From Selaginella moellendorffii (taxonomy: Eukaryota > Streptophyta > Lycopodiopsida > Selaginellales > Selaginellaceae), in assembly GCF_000143415.4 (NCBI RefSeq), contig NW_003314273.1, positions 1,970,760 through 2,034,759 of the forward strand: a stretch of DNA of 64,000 nucleotides. The letters run 5' to 3'. The notes beneath the pieces were generated by a model. It saw nothing but the letters and a program-made list of their open reading frames with translations. It did no database searches and was not told the origin of the DNA. This document shows, one piece after another, positions 1 through 10,244 of this stretch. How positions within the stretch are numbered: position 1 is the stretch's first letter; each line of letters opens with the position of its first letter. The translations under genes were made by a program, and so were the position numbers.

Positions 1-344
1 CTTGTGACGTTGTGGATTGTCGGACTTGAACTGAGCATGCCAAAGAGCCCAAACCTAGATGTGAACAGCGGTTTAATCTCACAATCACGAAATGCTCAAT
101 ATTTCAAAAAGATAAGGCATTTTTAATTTGATGGCAACTCCTTTCCATACTCAATTCTAATTTACTTGCAGTGAATGAAACTTTTTTACTCGTTTGCAAA
201 AAAGTGGGAAAAAAAAATACAAGATAAACATCTATGCATTGCTCTGTTGACAATCTCACGGTGCAACATCCATTCATAGTTCCCCTAGTCAACACCAGTA
301 AAATCGGTCAAAACGCCTGGAACGATCCAATAATCAAACATATT

Positions 345-401
345 TGGAGATGCTGGTTATTGATCCCTAAGCGAGCACTCTACCATCTGAGTTATCTCCC
401 C
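345..401 (-). pseudogene. tRNA-Ala-derived pseudogene with internal deletion
   Basis: On the minus strand this is a 57-nt tRNA-Ala relative. The acceptor 5' strand, D arm and 5' half of the anticodon arm are followed directly by the T loop and the 3' acceptor strand ending CATCTCCA. Relative to the intact gene at 30009-30081 about 16 nt are missing, including the anticodon itself and the 5' side of the T stem. It cannot fold as a tRNA. The same deletion is seen at 15360-15416 and 24640-24696. Confidence 0.85.
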
Positions 402-887
402 TTAGCAAAGAAACAAAAATGCTAAACTTTTCTCTTCACCATTCTAATACTCATCCTTGGAGATTCTGGCAGCTTTTGTTGCATTTCAAGAGCGTTTTGA
501 GAGATGAGCTTTGGAAAGCCCACCATCTCCAGCAAGTTTCTATAGCCAAGAAGCTGCATCAGCAGGCAACCATGAAGAATGTTACTAATGCTTATAATAA
601 TAATACATATTATAGTAATAGTAATCACAAGAGGAGGAGGAAAAGGGATAGTGTTTTGCTTTGCAGTGTTATGCAAGAGGATGAGTAAAGCAATTGGTAA
701 AACCAACACAATATAAATCAACTGGTATGGTCTTCTGTACCAATCAAATTGTCTAAACACTAATATTAATTGGTATTTTGGTTTGCTAGTAAACATATTT
801 AGCTACATATTTGTATAGCTAAAAGTCTTTTAAAATGAGTAACTTGTTTTTCTTACAAAAGCTCAAAATTGCAAATGTCACCTTCAC

Positions 888-1146
888 ATTCTTTCAAAAT
901 TTAAGTGCATTTGCTTTTCTGAACAAACAAATAGAGATATTGGGCATGCTTGATCAATCCAAAGAAACCAATTATTAAAAGCTTACTTGGTGATGGATTT
1001 TGTTTCAAGGTGGCCTCTCTCCATTCCTTGTAATCCAAGCATGTTGTCCTGCCTGGATCTTGTACCAAAACCAAACTAATGCCTGTGGAACTTGTAAGTT
1101 GTAACAAGCAAATCAATGCCTTCCTACTGACCTCAAGAATGTACAA
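888..1146 (-). pseudogene. ORC6 3'-end fragment, intron retained
   Basis: Minus-strand translation contains LEVSRKA and then DPGRTTCLDYKEWREATL, closely matching the penultimate coding exon of ORC6 at 29244-29325 (DPGRTTCLEYEEWKEAVL). The flanking intron sequence is present on both sides, so this is a copy of genomic DNA and not of mRNA. The acceptor before the exon has decayed and no promoter or upstream exons are present. A near-identical fragment lies at 25183-25441. Confidence 0.85.
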
Positions 1147-1573
1147 CTTAATGTAGTCCTATACAGATCTGATAATAGAGAGAGCAAAAGGAGTCATTAA
1201 AAATATTTTCAAATATTCTGGTACACGAAAGAATAATTTCTTAATGTTTTCGTGGCAATATTTTTATTAAACAGGTATTTTTAAAAATTTTAAATTTAAA
1301 TAGTATTTAGATCTGAGTGGCAATATTTCCTATTTAATAGAGGTTTTACCTTCTGACCTGGTAATAGAGGTTTTACATGAAGCAATGCTTGGTTTACTTG
1401 ATAGTAGTATCAATCATTGAATAATTTGAATGAGCAATAATTATATACATATTTATAAATTATAAATCAAGATTAATATTATTGCATATCAATAGTGGAA
1501 TAGAAAAGAATATACTTGAAATTTTTTTAGGAAATTTTATAAATTATAAACATGATCATAAATTATAAAAAAG

Positions 1574-2964
1574 ATTAATCTAAATGAACAACAACCATTA
1601 GATAGTAGAATATCCTAAAATATCCAAGCATATTCAAAGTATATATAATACCACTTCAAGTTTGCTTAAGCAAACCAGTTATATATATGTATATATATAG
1701 TGTTTGGTCTCTTAAACTTACACAAGCTTATTCACTATAAAACTTTAGACTTAAGTTTTTCCAACATTTTGTTGTAGAATATAAACAAAGATGAAAACAG
1801 GCGAAAGGATCTTAGGGGGCACACCATGGTCAAAAGATAAAAATATCAGAGACAATCATGCTCTGGATCATATTTCACAAATGGTTATTTATACAGGAAA
1901 TTATATATCTATGGTGTTTGGTCTCTTAAACTTAACTTGAAAACTTGGGACTCAAGCTTCTCCAAGTAGATTAGATGTTACATTCTGTCCTGTACAAATG
2001 TACAACTTTGTAACTATGATTCAAGTTCTTTAAATTGTTTTTGATTTGGTGATAGAGAGTTGTCCAAAGTAAATTGTGTGCTTTTGTCTTGCTGATGCTT
2101 GGCTGCCTTCTTTCAGCTGATCTAGACAAGGTCGTTGATACATTTAAGTTTCATGATGGTTGCACGTTTTTCTTCTATTGAAGAATTAATTCTCTCTTTG
2201 AGTGTAATTATAAGAAATGCCCTATATTGTTTTCAGTGTAATTTATAGATAAAGTTTATTTTAGTTTCAAATACAATACCAATATCTATTTTTTTCACCT
2301 CATGTTCAGACATTATGATGAATCCAAACTTTAACATTTGGATCCATCCTATGCAAAGGATGAAAGATTTCAGAATCTTAACATTTAAAGAATTATATGT
2401 AATTGCAATTCAGGAATTGGTTGATTGTAATGTTGTAAAGCTTCCCATTTATAATATCACTTCCATACCTGAGAATTATATACTCGTAATGATGGTATTC
2501 CTGCTTGATGGTTATTTTTTACTTTCAATTATAATGCCTTTAAGTATGTTGTCTTTGCTTCCTTTAACCAAGTATTTGTAATGTTCATATGTTTGTTGTT
2601 TCTCATCTACTAATATGAAATTAAAAAAGATTTAAAGAACTTGAATTATAATTATAAAGTTTGTATATTTGTACAGAGCATGGTTGAAAGAAAAACATAA
2701 CATCTAATCAACAACAAAATCTCGGAGAAACTTAAGTCCCAAGGTTTAATATGGGTTTAATCAAAGAATTTTTGGGAAAAAAGTTCTATATAATAATGTA
2801 AATAGGTTTGTGAATAAGCTTCTATAGGTTTAAAGTGACCAAACACTATAGATCCATAATTGGTTTGCTTCAGCAAACCTATGGTGGTATTGAATATACT
2901 TAAACTATGCTTGGAGATTCTAGGATATTTTAATATCTAATAGTTGTTGTTCATTTAGATTAAT
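1574..2964. mobile_element. Long-inverted-repeat element, non-autonomous
   Basis: The arms at about 1574-1760 plus 1913-2035 and at about 2625-2964 are inverted copies of each other. Shared landmarks are ATTAATCTAAATGAACAAC at the outer edge, a GTTTGCTTAAGCAAAC palindrome, the motif GTGTTTGGTC, and a TTGGGACTTAAG block further in. The middle has no convincing protein: the 88-codon frame at 2315-2581 shows no family signal. An insertion-like block at about 1780-1912 is shared with 21045. A direct copy of 1780-2964 lies at 21045-22207. No transposase was seen, so the superfamily is not assigned. Confidence 0.6.
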
Positions 2965-3001
2965 TTTTTTTTTTTAATTTATAAACTTCCCTATAAACAC
3001 T

Positions 3002-3190
3002 TTCTAGTATATTTTTGGTTTGCTTAAGCAAACCTGTAGGAGGACTGGGATGGTAATGAATATACTTAGAATATGCTTGGATATTCTTGAATATTCTATC
3101 ATCCAATGGTGGTTATTCATTTAGATTAATTTCATATTTATAATTTATAAACATGTTTATAATTTATAAACCTTTCTAACCACTTTGTAT
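3002..3190. repeat. Outer-arm copy of the palindrome-tipped element family
   Basis: It contains GGTTTGCTTAAGCAAACC at 3017-3034, followed by the sequence that forms the outer arm of the element at 1574-2964 (GAATATGCTTGGATATTC, then ATTCATTTAGATTAATTT). Related arms lie at 35760-35960 and 53700-53900. It reads as a solo end or a second, truncated element next to the first. Confidence 0.55.
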
Positions 3191-3219
3191 TACCTGGTTT
3201 TTGGAGCATGAGCCAAAGA

Positions 3220-3760
3220 AACTGTGTAACATATAGTGCATTGGTTGGGCTCTATGTCCATAATGGCAATTGCAAGGGAGCTCTCAAAGTTCCACTGCCA
3301 AAGCCCTCAATCCAGGATCTTCCATGAAGCAGAGAATCTGGAGCCAAGACTGGATGGACGAAGCAGCCAGTGATCCACATGAAGGGAAGAATGAAAAATA
3401 GGAGGAGTGCTCATAGAGGCCTCCCATCCTCAATTGTGACAAGCATGAAGCATTGAAACCAACTCAGGGATTTGAATAGTGCTCCCTTGAGATCAATCAT
3501 GATGCTATCGTCATTCTTGGCCGCTGCATTGTCCACTGGCTCCAATGGATTGCTCTTGTCCCTGGGAAGCATCAAGAAAATCTCATTTGGACTAGTGAAT
3601 TGATTGAGAATTGGCTCTCCCTGGAGGTTTGAGCTGAGAGCCACGATCCAGGATCAGAAACCCACTATGGCGGTACTGATTGATTGCCCAGAATCAATCA
3701 ATCAACCTGGAACGCATCTATGGATGGAGCTTAGATCTTCCTCTGTATGGCTCCCTATTA
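3220..3760. other. Unassigned stretch of near-genic base composition
   Basis: This piece is less AT-rich than its surroundings and carries one 77-codon minus-strand frame (3411-3644) with residues such as PRDKSNPLEPVDNAAAKNDD. I do not recognise a family, no splice-consistent extension was convincing, and no promoter or start context supports a gene. It may be a gene fragment carried into the repeat block. Confidence 0.25.
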
Positions 3761-4126
3761 TGTGAGTGGGCAGTGGGTAGAAAACAAAGATCAGTGGAGG
3801 ACAATCTTTCTATTCCTATTCATTAGATTGTAGCAGCTGAGGAGTAAAGTCAGGCTGCTTCCAGCTTTAGCTTGGTCGATGATGAGAAGTATCTGGCAAG
3901 GATGTTTACAAATGAGGAGAGTCAGTGCACAAAAAGGTTGAAAAGGTTCAGAAGGTTTGTCACCTGCCAAATCCCTAAGTTTGGCAAGTTGACGGATTTT
4001 AATTTTTAGCTCAAAGTTTTATTCTTTTTTGTTTTTGATTCTTCAAAGTGAAGTCTAGTTTATTTTTGGATCTTTTTACTAGTATAAATTAACTAGAGGT
4101 AATTCTGTTTAATCAATCATATAGAT

Positions 4127-5681
4127 ATGTCAGATTTGGATTGTGCTATGGATATTGTTCAGTCGTCACCCGCTGAGGATTTGTCTACAGAATCAAATTC
4201 TTATGAAGGTTTGGTTTTTCTCTTTATTCCTTAGTATTTCTTGATTCATTTCTCTTTGGTTTTGTAGTTTCACAAGCAAAGAGGACAAAGTTGACCATCC
4301 TAAAAGCCACTATTGCATCACTTGTCTTTAAAAAAGCAAATTCAACCAAAATTCTTGAGCTGAAGGTTTTATCTATGTATGGTTTTGAAATCATTTTTTT
4401 TCTGTAGTTTTGATTTGCTTTTTGCCTAGGTATGGAACTTATAAAGTTCATCTTGCAAAGAACACTCTGCGAAGTGCAAAATACTTAACTTATATAATGG
4501 ATTGTACAGATATGCATGGCTTGCAAACTTTAACTGTATATGGCGATTCATCCATGTGTGCACAATTATATAATAAATTTATGGTTGGTAAATGTTTCTC
4601 ACTTACAAGGTTTGTAATTTTTATAAAAAAAATTAACAAGATTATAATTCTCTCACTACAGATGGGTTGAACGATAGAAAAACCCAGTTTACCACCATGG
4701 AACTTCAGAAAAAGTTCTTTATATTACAGATTCTTCTATCATTCAAATTATAGATGATTTTGATGTTAAATTAAGATTACAGCCAACTAGAGGAGCTTCT
4801 ATATCATCTTTAATGGCTACTAGAGTTTATCCATAAGCTATACATGCTGTTGTAATTAACACTGGTATTTTTCCTAAAATAAAGATTGCTTCTTCTAATT
4901 AACTATGGTAATGTTTTTTCCTATTTAATTTTCTATTTCTAAGATATTTTCACAGCTCTATATGCATCTGGAGCATGAAGAGCAATATCATCATATTGTA
5001 GCAGATTTATATGCTGGATATATGCCAAAGTTTTTATTTTTTAATATTATGAAAAGCATGAGTGTATCAGGTGATTTAGCAACACTTGGAAGTACTTTAT
5101 TTTTGCTACTAGTTGATTCAAACGAAATTTAGAGGCTCAATGAAGTTTATAAAACACACCGTGGTCTCACTTCTAAAGACAAGGTAATATAAATTGTTTA
5201 CATCTACTTTCAACTCTAACTTCCAATTATACAGATTAGTGGATATTTCATCCTTGACAACCAACAGAGCCTCACTCAAGCTGAAAGTCTTTGCTCATTT
5301 TGCTCTTTCACAATGTTAGAGTAGAGAGAAGATGGTTTTGTTGTTTGCGTAAAGTATAAAGGGCGTTCCATGCCTCGTAAATCAGCTACAATAACTGGTT
5401 CTATTATATCAAATGACATGATGGAATATAGAGTTACAGTGTGTGATAAAATGGTGGATAAAATTTATAATTTGGATGAAGGGTCTATTGTCAAGTTTGC
5501 TATGGAGTCCCTAGAAAAGATTGTTGTTTATCTGTCTTCAAAACCAACAAGATTCTTTCTATTGAATGAGGCAAATATTATTGTCCATTTTGAGACACCA
5601 AACAATTCAGCCATAGAAATTGCCCAAACCAGAAATAGATACAATTGTCTTTTGTCTATTTTTCAATTGCTTTCTCTATAA
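4127..5681 (+). pseudogene. Decayed multi-exon gene, family not recognised
   Basis: Starting at ATG 4127, plus-strand exons separated by T-rich introns of about 55-80 bp give one continuous protein reading. Exon 1 is about 4127-4208, followed by about 4268-4371, about 4431-4584, about 4662-4910, about 4957-5183 and about 5235-5681, the last ending at a TAA. The inferred protein is roughly 400 residues with no signal peptide or clear catalytic motif. Five or so in-frame stops (TAG or TAA, for example near 4675, 4834, 5130 and 5322) break it. Each could come from a Gln or Trp codon by one transition. The last 103 codons, from MPRKSATITGS, remain open. The exon-intron structure argues for a former host gene and not a retrocopy. 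I cannot name a family; an OB-fold-like C terminus is only an impression. Confidence 0.4.
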
Positions 5682-5760
5682 TACAAATATCTATTCATGA
5701 AACCTTGCAGTGCTTCTCTTAACAATTTCTAGATTTCAAAGCACACAAACTAAAAATCCC

Positions 5761-6526
5761 ATGGCAACGACTCACAAGATTGCTGCTGATTGCATTGCAC
5801 AATCAATTAGAGAACTAATATGTGAGAAACACAAGCTGCCTCTGAAAGCCCCTCTCAGGTAATCTACCATGTTAACATTGTATGTCTAACACCGGAATCC
5901 AGGAAAATGATCATTGTGCATCTGGCTAGGGAGTTCCTTAAGGGCTTCAGAGAAGCTGGGTGAAAAATGTGGTGTATTGCTTTCTATACTAGATGCTAAA
6001 CCCCATCTTGCAGTAAATGTGTAAGAAAATGAACGTGAAAGAGTTGAGCCACAAGCAATTCCAAATTTCAACTTTGTTGTTGATTTGTTTGACCTAGATG
6101 CTTGAAGCCGTGTATGACATTGACATGAGTCCTTGTATCTTTGACATCTCTTTGTCACAGAGCTTGCAGATTGCTAAACTAAGGCTCTTGCTTCTGAATG
6201 ACCGTGCTCTTACTGGATCCTACTGGATAACTTACAAAAGAAAAACAAAACAGCTTAGAAGAAAGTTAAATGGGAAAGCACACATACATCAAAGGTTCGC
6301 TTTGGTTCTTGGCCCTGGATATCCATCTTTGGCAATGTTGAGCTCTCCTTCACCCTGTAGTAGCTCAAAAGAAATCATTTCAAGTAGAACCTACATCAAG
6401 GTATATAAAAAAAAAAGTCCTAACGAGAAAGAAAGTTACAAACTACTTCAAACCATCTTTGAGTCCATCGACTTTTCAGGGACTTGTCATTGGACGTGCG
6501 AGGGTTTTCCACAGCCAATCCTGTAA
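5761..6526 (+). pseudogene. Gene-like remnant, family not recognised
   Basis: A start at 5761 opens a 33-codon exon (MATTHKIAADCIAQSIRELI...) ending at a plausible GT donor near 5859. An acceptor near 5903 continues as KMIIVHLAREFLKGFREAG before a stop. Further on, a 142-codon frame runs from 6098 to 6526 (begins MLEAVYDIDMSPCIF). These may be parts of one decayed gene or unrelated fragments. No known domain was recognised. The weak codon pattern and the stop suggest it is not functional. Confidence 0.25.
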
Positions 6527-6529
6527 ATT

Positions 6530-7605
6530 GAAAACATCATGCTAGATACCAGTCTCCATAGTGAGAACAATGTTACTTGTTTGTGGAATCATCCTACCTA
6601 GTTGAAGATATCTCACTTGACATTTTGAACAACTTTCTTTGGACTTGGCTACCTCGTCCAAGGCTGTCACTGTCAGTAGAACCTGAAGATGCTCTCACTA
6701 CGGATTTGTAATGATGAAAATCTTCTCTCTGGGCAGAAGTAGAAGTTTAAGGTGCTGGAAGAGCTGCTGTCTCATAGGATTCGAGACGACACCGTCCCTA
6801 CATTTGTATCCTCTAGTATAATTTGAACCTGCAAAGACTCTACGTTTCCAATGGCAAAGTACTAAATCCAAACTTGAGAAACCAGCTCCAAAAACTAACA
6901 AAGCCACGATGTTACTCTAGAGCTTCTTATCTTGTGGGAGCTTATGTGAATGAAAAGGAAAAACAAAAGGAAGAAAGAAAAAAAAAAGGAGGAATCATCA
7001 CACACCTTGTGTTGGATCTCTCTTCAATCTTCTAACCACGTCCAACACCCTGTCCAATCCTTCAATCTAGTGTAGCATAAAGAAGATGAAGACCATTCCT
7101 GAAAGACTTACAAAAACAAAATGTCACCTTGTTTTGATGAAGTTTAGAGTAAAGCATTGGCCCTCGTATCCCTCGAAAATCTCCTAGTGCATGATCCATT
7201 CAACTGCTCAAGTGGCAAGACCCAAGAATCCATGTGAGGTAGTGGCATTAAGCCCAAAAGAAAGAGATCTAGAAACAATACAATTGAGCAGGCAGTCAAT
7301 TACCTAAGAATGCATGAGTCTGGTACTTGTGCTCACGTTTCTTTCATAAGCCCATTTTAGGCCCATTTAAATAAAGACTTAATATAGCTTTAGGGCATAA
7401 ATGGCTTTCAACGGAATGAGAAGTAAGTAAAAGGTCTTTGATTGTTTTTACTGGTCTAGATTATCAATTATCAACCTTCACAAAGCTGTTGATTGAAAGA
7501 TAGAGAATTAATACTTGCTGAAAGTAGGCTAAAAATAGTTCATTTGGTTCGATTGTTGAATCTCTTTAAACAATCTTGATCAATTAAACAATCATAGAAA
7601 AAACT
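6530..7605. other. AT-rich intergenic stretch, no gene seen
   Basis: Short frames on both strands show no family signal or consistent splice structure. It lies between the decayed genes at 4.1-6.5 kb and the left end of the Helitron. No repeat copy elsewhere in the window was noticed. Confidence 0.5.
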
Positions 7606-7615
7606 AATCTGGACG

Positions 7616-7636
7616 CACCCACCTATCCGGTGGGTG
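7616..7636. other. 5'-end hairpin of the Helitron
   Basis: CACCCACC, a 5-base loop TATCC, then GGTGGGTG form a perfect 8-bp GC-rich stem in a very AT-rich setting, about 50 bp before the first start codon of the element. Helentrons are known to have terminal hairpins, so this is a candidate left-end structure. It could instead be a promoter-proximal stem. Confidence 0.5.
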
Positions 7637-7684
7637 TAAGGACATCAAGGGCAATAAGGGCATTTTAGTATAAAGGGCAAAATT

Positions 7685-8127
7685 ATGACAAAGAGAAAAT
7701 TTGAATGGATAGAACTTCTAGATGCAAAATTGTTATTAATTCAAGGATCTGTAAATAAAAAAGCAAAAGAACTAAAATTCAACCATAATATTGATTTAAC
7801 TGAGCAACAAATTGTTTCTAGATACTATTATTTACCAAGAAAGAATAAAAATGAGCAAATAAAAACTATTAATATATCCAAAGAAAAACATGAAGAACGT
7901 ACTTTACAAAACAATATTTAAGACAACAGAAGAAGACAAAATACTTATGGAAACTTGGAACTCACAAAAACAAACAAATGAAAAAATAAATATTTTTTGA
8001 CAAAGAACAGGGAATACTATATCAGATGAAAAACTTAAAAGAAGAGTATATATTAGAAGCAAAAAAAAGAAAACAATAAAAGAGAAAGAACAACAAGAAA
8101 ATGAATATGACATAAACAATCCAAAAA
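7685..8127 (+). pseudogene. Helitron N-terminal SANT/Myb-like region
   Basis: The first 78 codons open from ATG 7685 (KRKFEWIELLDAKLLLIQG...). After a stop near 7919 the reading continues in another frame as KTTEEDKILMETWNSQKQ, then a TGA in place of an expected Trp, then a basic KLKRRVYIRSKKKK segment. The EDxxLxxxW-type spacing and basic tail resemble paired SANT/Myb-like DNA-binding domains, but that assignment is an inference. It precedes the DUF6570-like region, as expected for the N-terminal part of the Rep-helicase polyprotein. Confidence 0.45.
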
Positions 8128-8129
8128 GT

Positions 8130-10244
8130 ATGAAAGCAATACAAATGTATAATGAAGCTATACAGGATATACCGATACATCCATGTAAAATATGTAAAAG
8201 ACTTTGGTTTAAATATAATACAAAACAAGAATATGCATGCAATCAATGCATGACAAATAAAGATAAATATAAAAGTCCAGAAAAAATTAGAATGAATCAA
8301 ATTGATCAATATACAGAACAACTAAATGATATTGAAGAGAAAATGATAGCTTTACGTCTTTTATTTGCAAATATAACAATACCAAATCAACCTCAATATC
8401 AACAGTGCATAAAAGGAGGAGTAATAAATGTCCCAACTAATATTAAACCAATAATTAATAAACTACCAAGAACATTTGAAGAAACACAAACAATAACAAT
8501 TCAGTTGAAACAAAGATTAACTGATAAATATTATTATAAATATGGAATAGCCAGACCACATTATATTTATAATAGTATAAAACAATTACAAGAAACCGAA
8601 CTATATAAGAAAAATAAATTAATATAGATGAAAACTAGTTTCAACAAGCACAAAAATTAGACAATATAGATAATAACGCACAAATAATATTAGAAAACGA
8701 ATTACAATAAGAATTAAATGAAGATGATGAAAGTGTAAATCTTATAGACAACACTGATAATGAGATATTACCAACAGATACTATGGTAATTAGCTTCTTA
8801 GAAGCAAATCAAATGGATAATTTTACAAATAAAGTTTTAGTTATAGCACCTGGTCAAGGATAACACCCATTAGGATTATTTGTAGATGAAAATGCTGAAG
8901 AAATGGCATATCCAAAACCATTTGGTGGAAAACCAAGACCATTAGACATAAAAAGTAAATTTACATATCAAGAAATAATCTAATGGGAATTAATGAATGA
9001 GGATAGAAAATTTGCACGACATATTGAACATATATTTACAGCAGCAGTAAAAATGAAATCAAATTTGTTAATTAAAATGCAGGTTTTAGATTAAGAAAAT
9101 TTACTTATGAAGGAAGAAAAGTCACATCAAAAGATGTGCTTCTAAATGGAAATATGGATAAAATATTAAAGTCAAACATAGGTTTTAGAGATTTAAGAAA
9201 TCTAAGAACATCACCAGATAATTTAGAAGCACTAAAAAAAGATGCATTTGCCATAATAAGACAATTAAGACCACCAACACTATTCTTAACTCTTAGTTGT
9301 TCAAAAAGACATTGGGAACCATTAATAAATGCTTTAAAACATTTAAATACAGATATATTATAAAAAGAAGAGATAGAAAATTTAAATAAAAAAGAGAAAA
9401 TATATAAAATACTAAGAGCTGATCCAATCACCACAATACAATATTATGCACATAAAACATCAGCATTTAGAAAATTATTAATGTCCAATTATCACATATT
9501 TGGAAGGAAAGTAAAAGACTATGTATTTGTAGCACAATTTCAACAACATGGTACACCACATGAACATGCACTAATATGGGTAGAAAATCCACCACAAACA
9601 TTAGGACAAATAAAAGAATATGTAATGAAAATATATGTACAGATTTAGAGAAACTACCACATAATATAAAAGATGTTCAAACTCATAAACATAGAAAAAC
9701 ATGTAAGAAATATAAAAATATAAATTCCTCCAATGAAATCTTAGAGCCTATAAAAGACATTACAAAACATGAAAAGGATTTATATACAATAATTTTTAAA
9801 AAAAACAATACTATAAGATAAAACTATAGATCTAAAAAATTTAGAGTTTGATTAATATTTAAAAATAATAGGAATAACATATGAGCAATATAAAGCAACA
9901 ATAAGATCGACAATAACAAATACAAAAAAAATTTATAAACAAAAACCAAAAGACATAAACACAAATACTTTTAATAACAAATTATCAAATTTGTGCAATC
10001 AAATGTAGATATACAAAATAATCTTGATCCATATACAGCAGCATCATATTGTTTATCATACATTGCATGTATTGAAACAAAAATAACAAAGACATTATCA
10101 ACTGTATTTAAAAAATGCCAAGAAGGAACAGATGCATTTAATAGAGTTCAGTTATTAGGAAATAGCTTAATACGTGGTAGGGAAATGCCAATTCAACAAA
10201 CACTTTTTTTAATATTGTCAATCCCAATTTCATCATATGTCTAA
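8130..10244 (+). pseudogene. Helitron Rep region (DUF6570, Helitron-like N, HUH nuclease)
   Basis: A Cys-x-x-Cys pair and the segment with ALRLLFANI, PQYQQCIKG and LPRTFEE (8130-8627) fit the DUF6570 domain of Helitron proteins. The Helitron-like N domain follows at about 8780-9360 (LGLFVDENAEEMAYPKPF, then FRDLRNLRTSPDNL and PPTLFLTLSCSKRHWEPL). The HUH metal-binding motif is PHEHALIW, with its two His codons at 9559 and 9565. The catalytic two-tyrosine motif is YCLSY at 10047-10061. The reading changes frame several times and meets stops at 8639, 8862 and 8983 among others. Rep nicks and joins single-stranded DNA in rolling-circle transposition; this copy cannot make it. Confidence 0.8.

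Larger units (their letters stand above)
1..1358 (-). repeat. Composite duplicated unit, copy 1 (partial)
   Basis: Read on the minus strand, this stretch repeats the 3' end of ORC6 (near 1146-888), its downstream spacer (860-570), a deleted tRNA-Ala (401-345) and the sequence that follows it. The same order is seen on the plus strand at 29171-30100 and on the minus strand at 25645-24293, which matches this copy base for base over long runs. Similarity to the 25-kb copy stops near 1358. The left end is cut by the window edge. Confidence 0.85.

Noticed and set aside
4127-5681. Endogenous viral element
   Set aside because: Considered because no plant family was recognised, but five typical small introns argue for a former host gene.
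8022-8321. Minus-strand Phe-rich frames across the Helitron
   Set aside because: They are the antisense of an A-rich coding strand; all domain motifs are on the plus strand.
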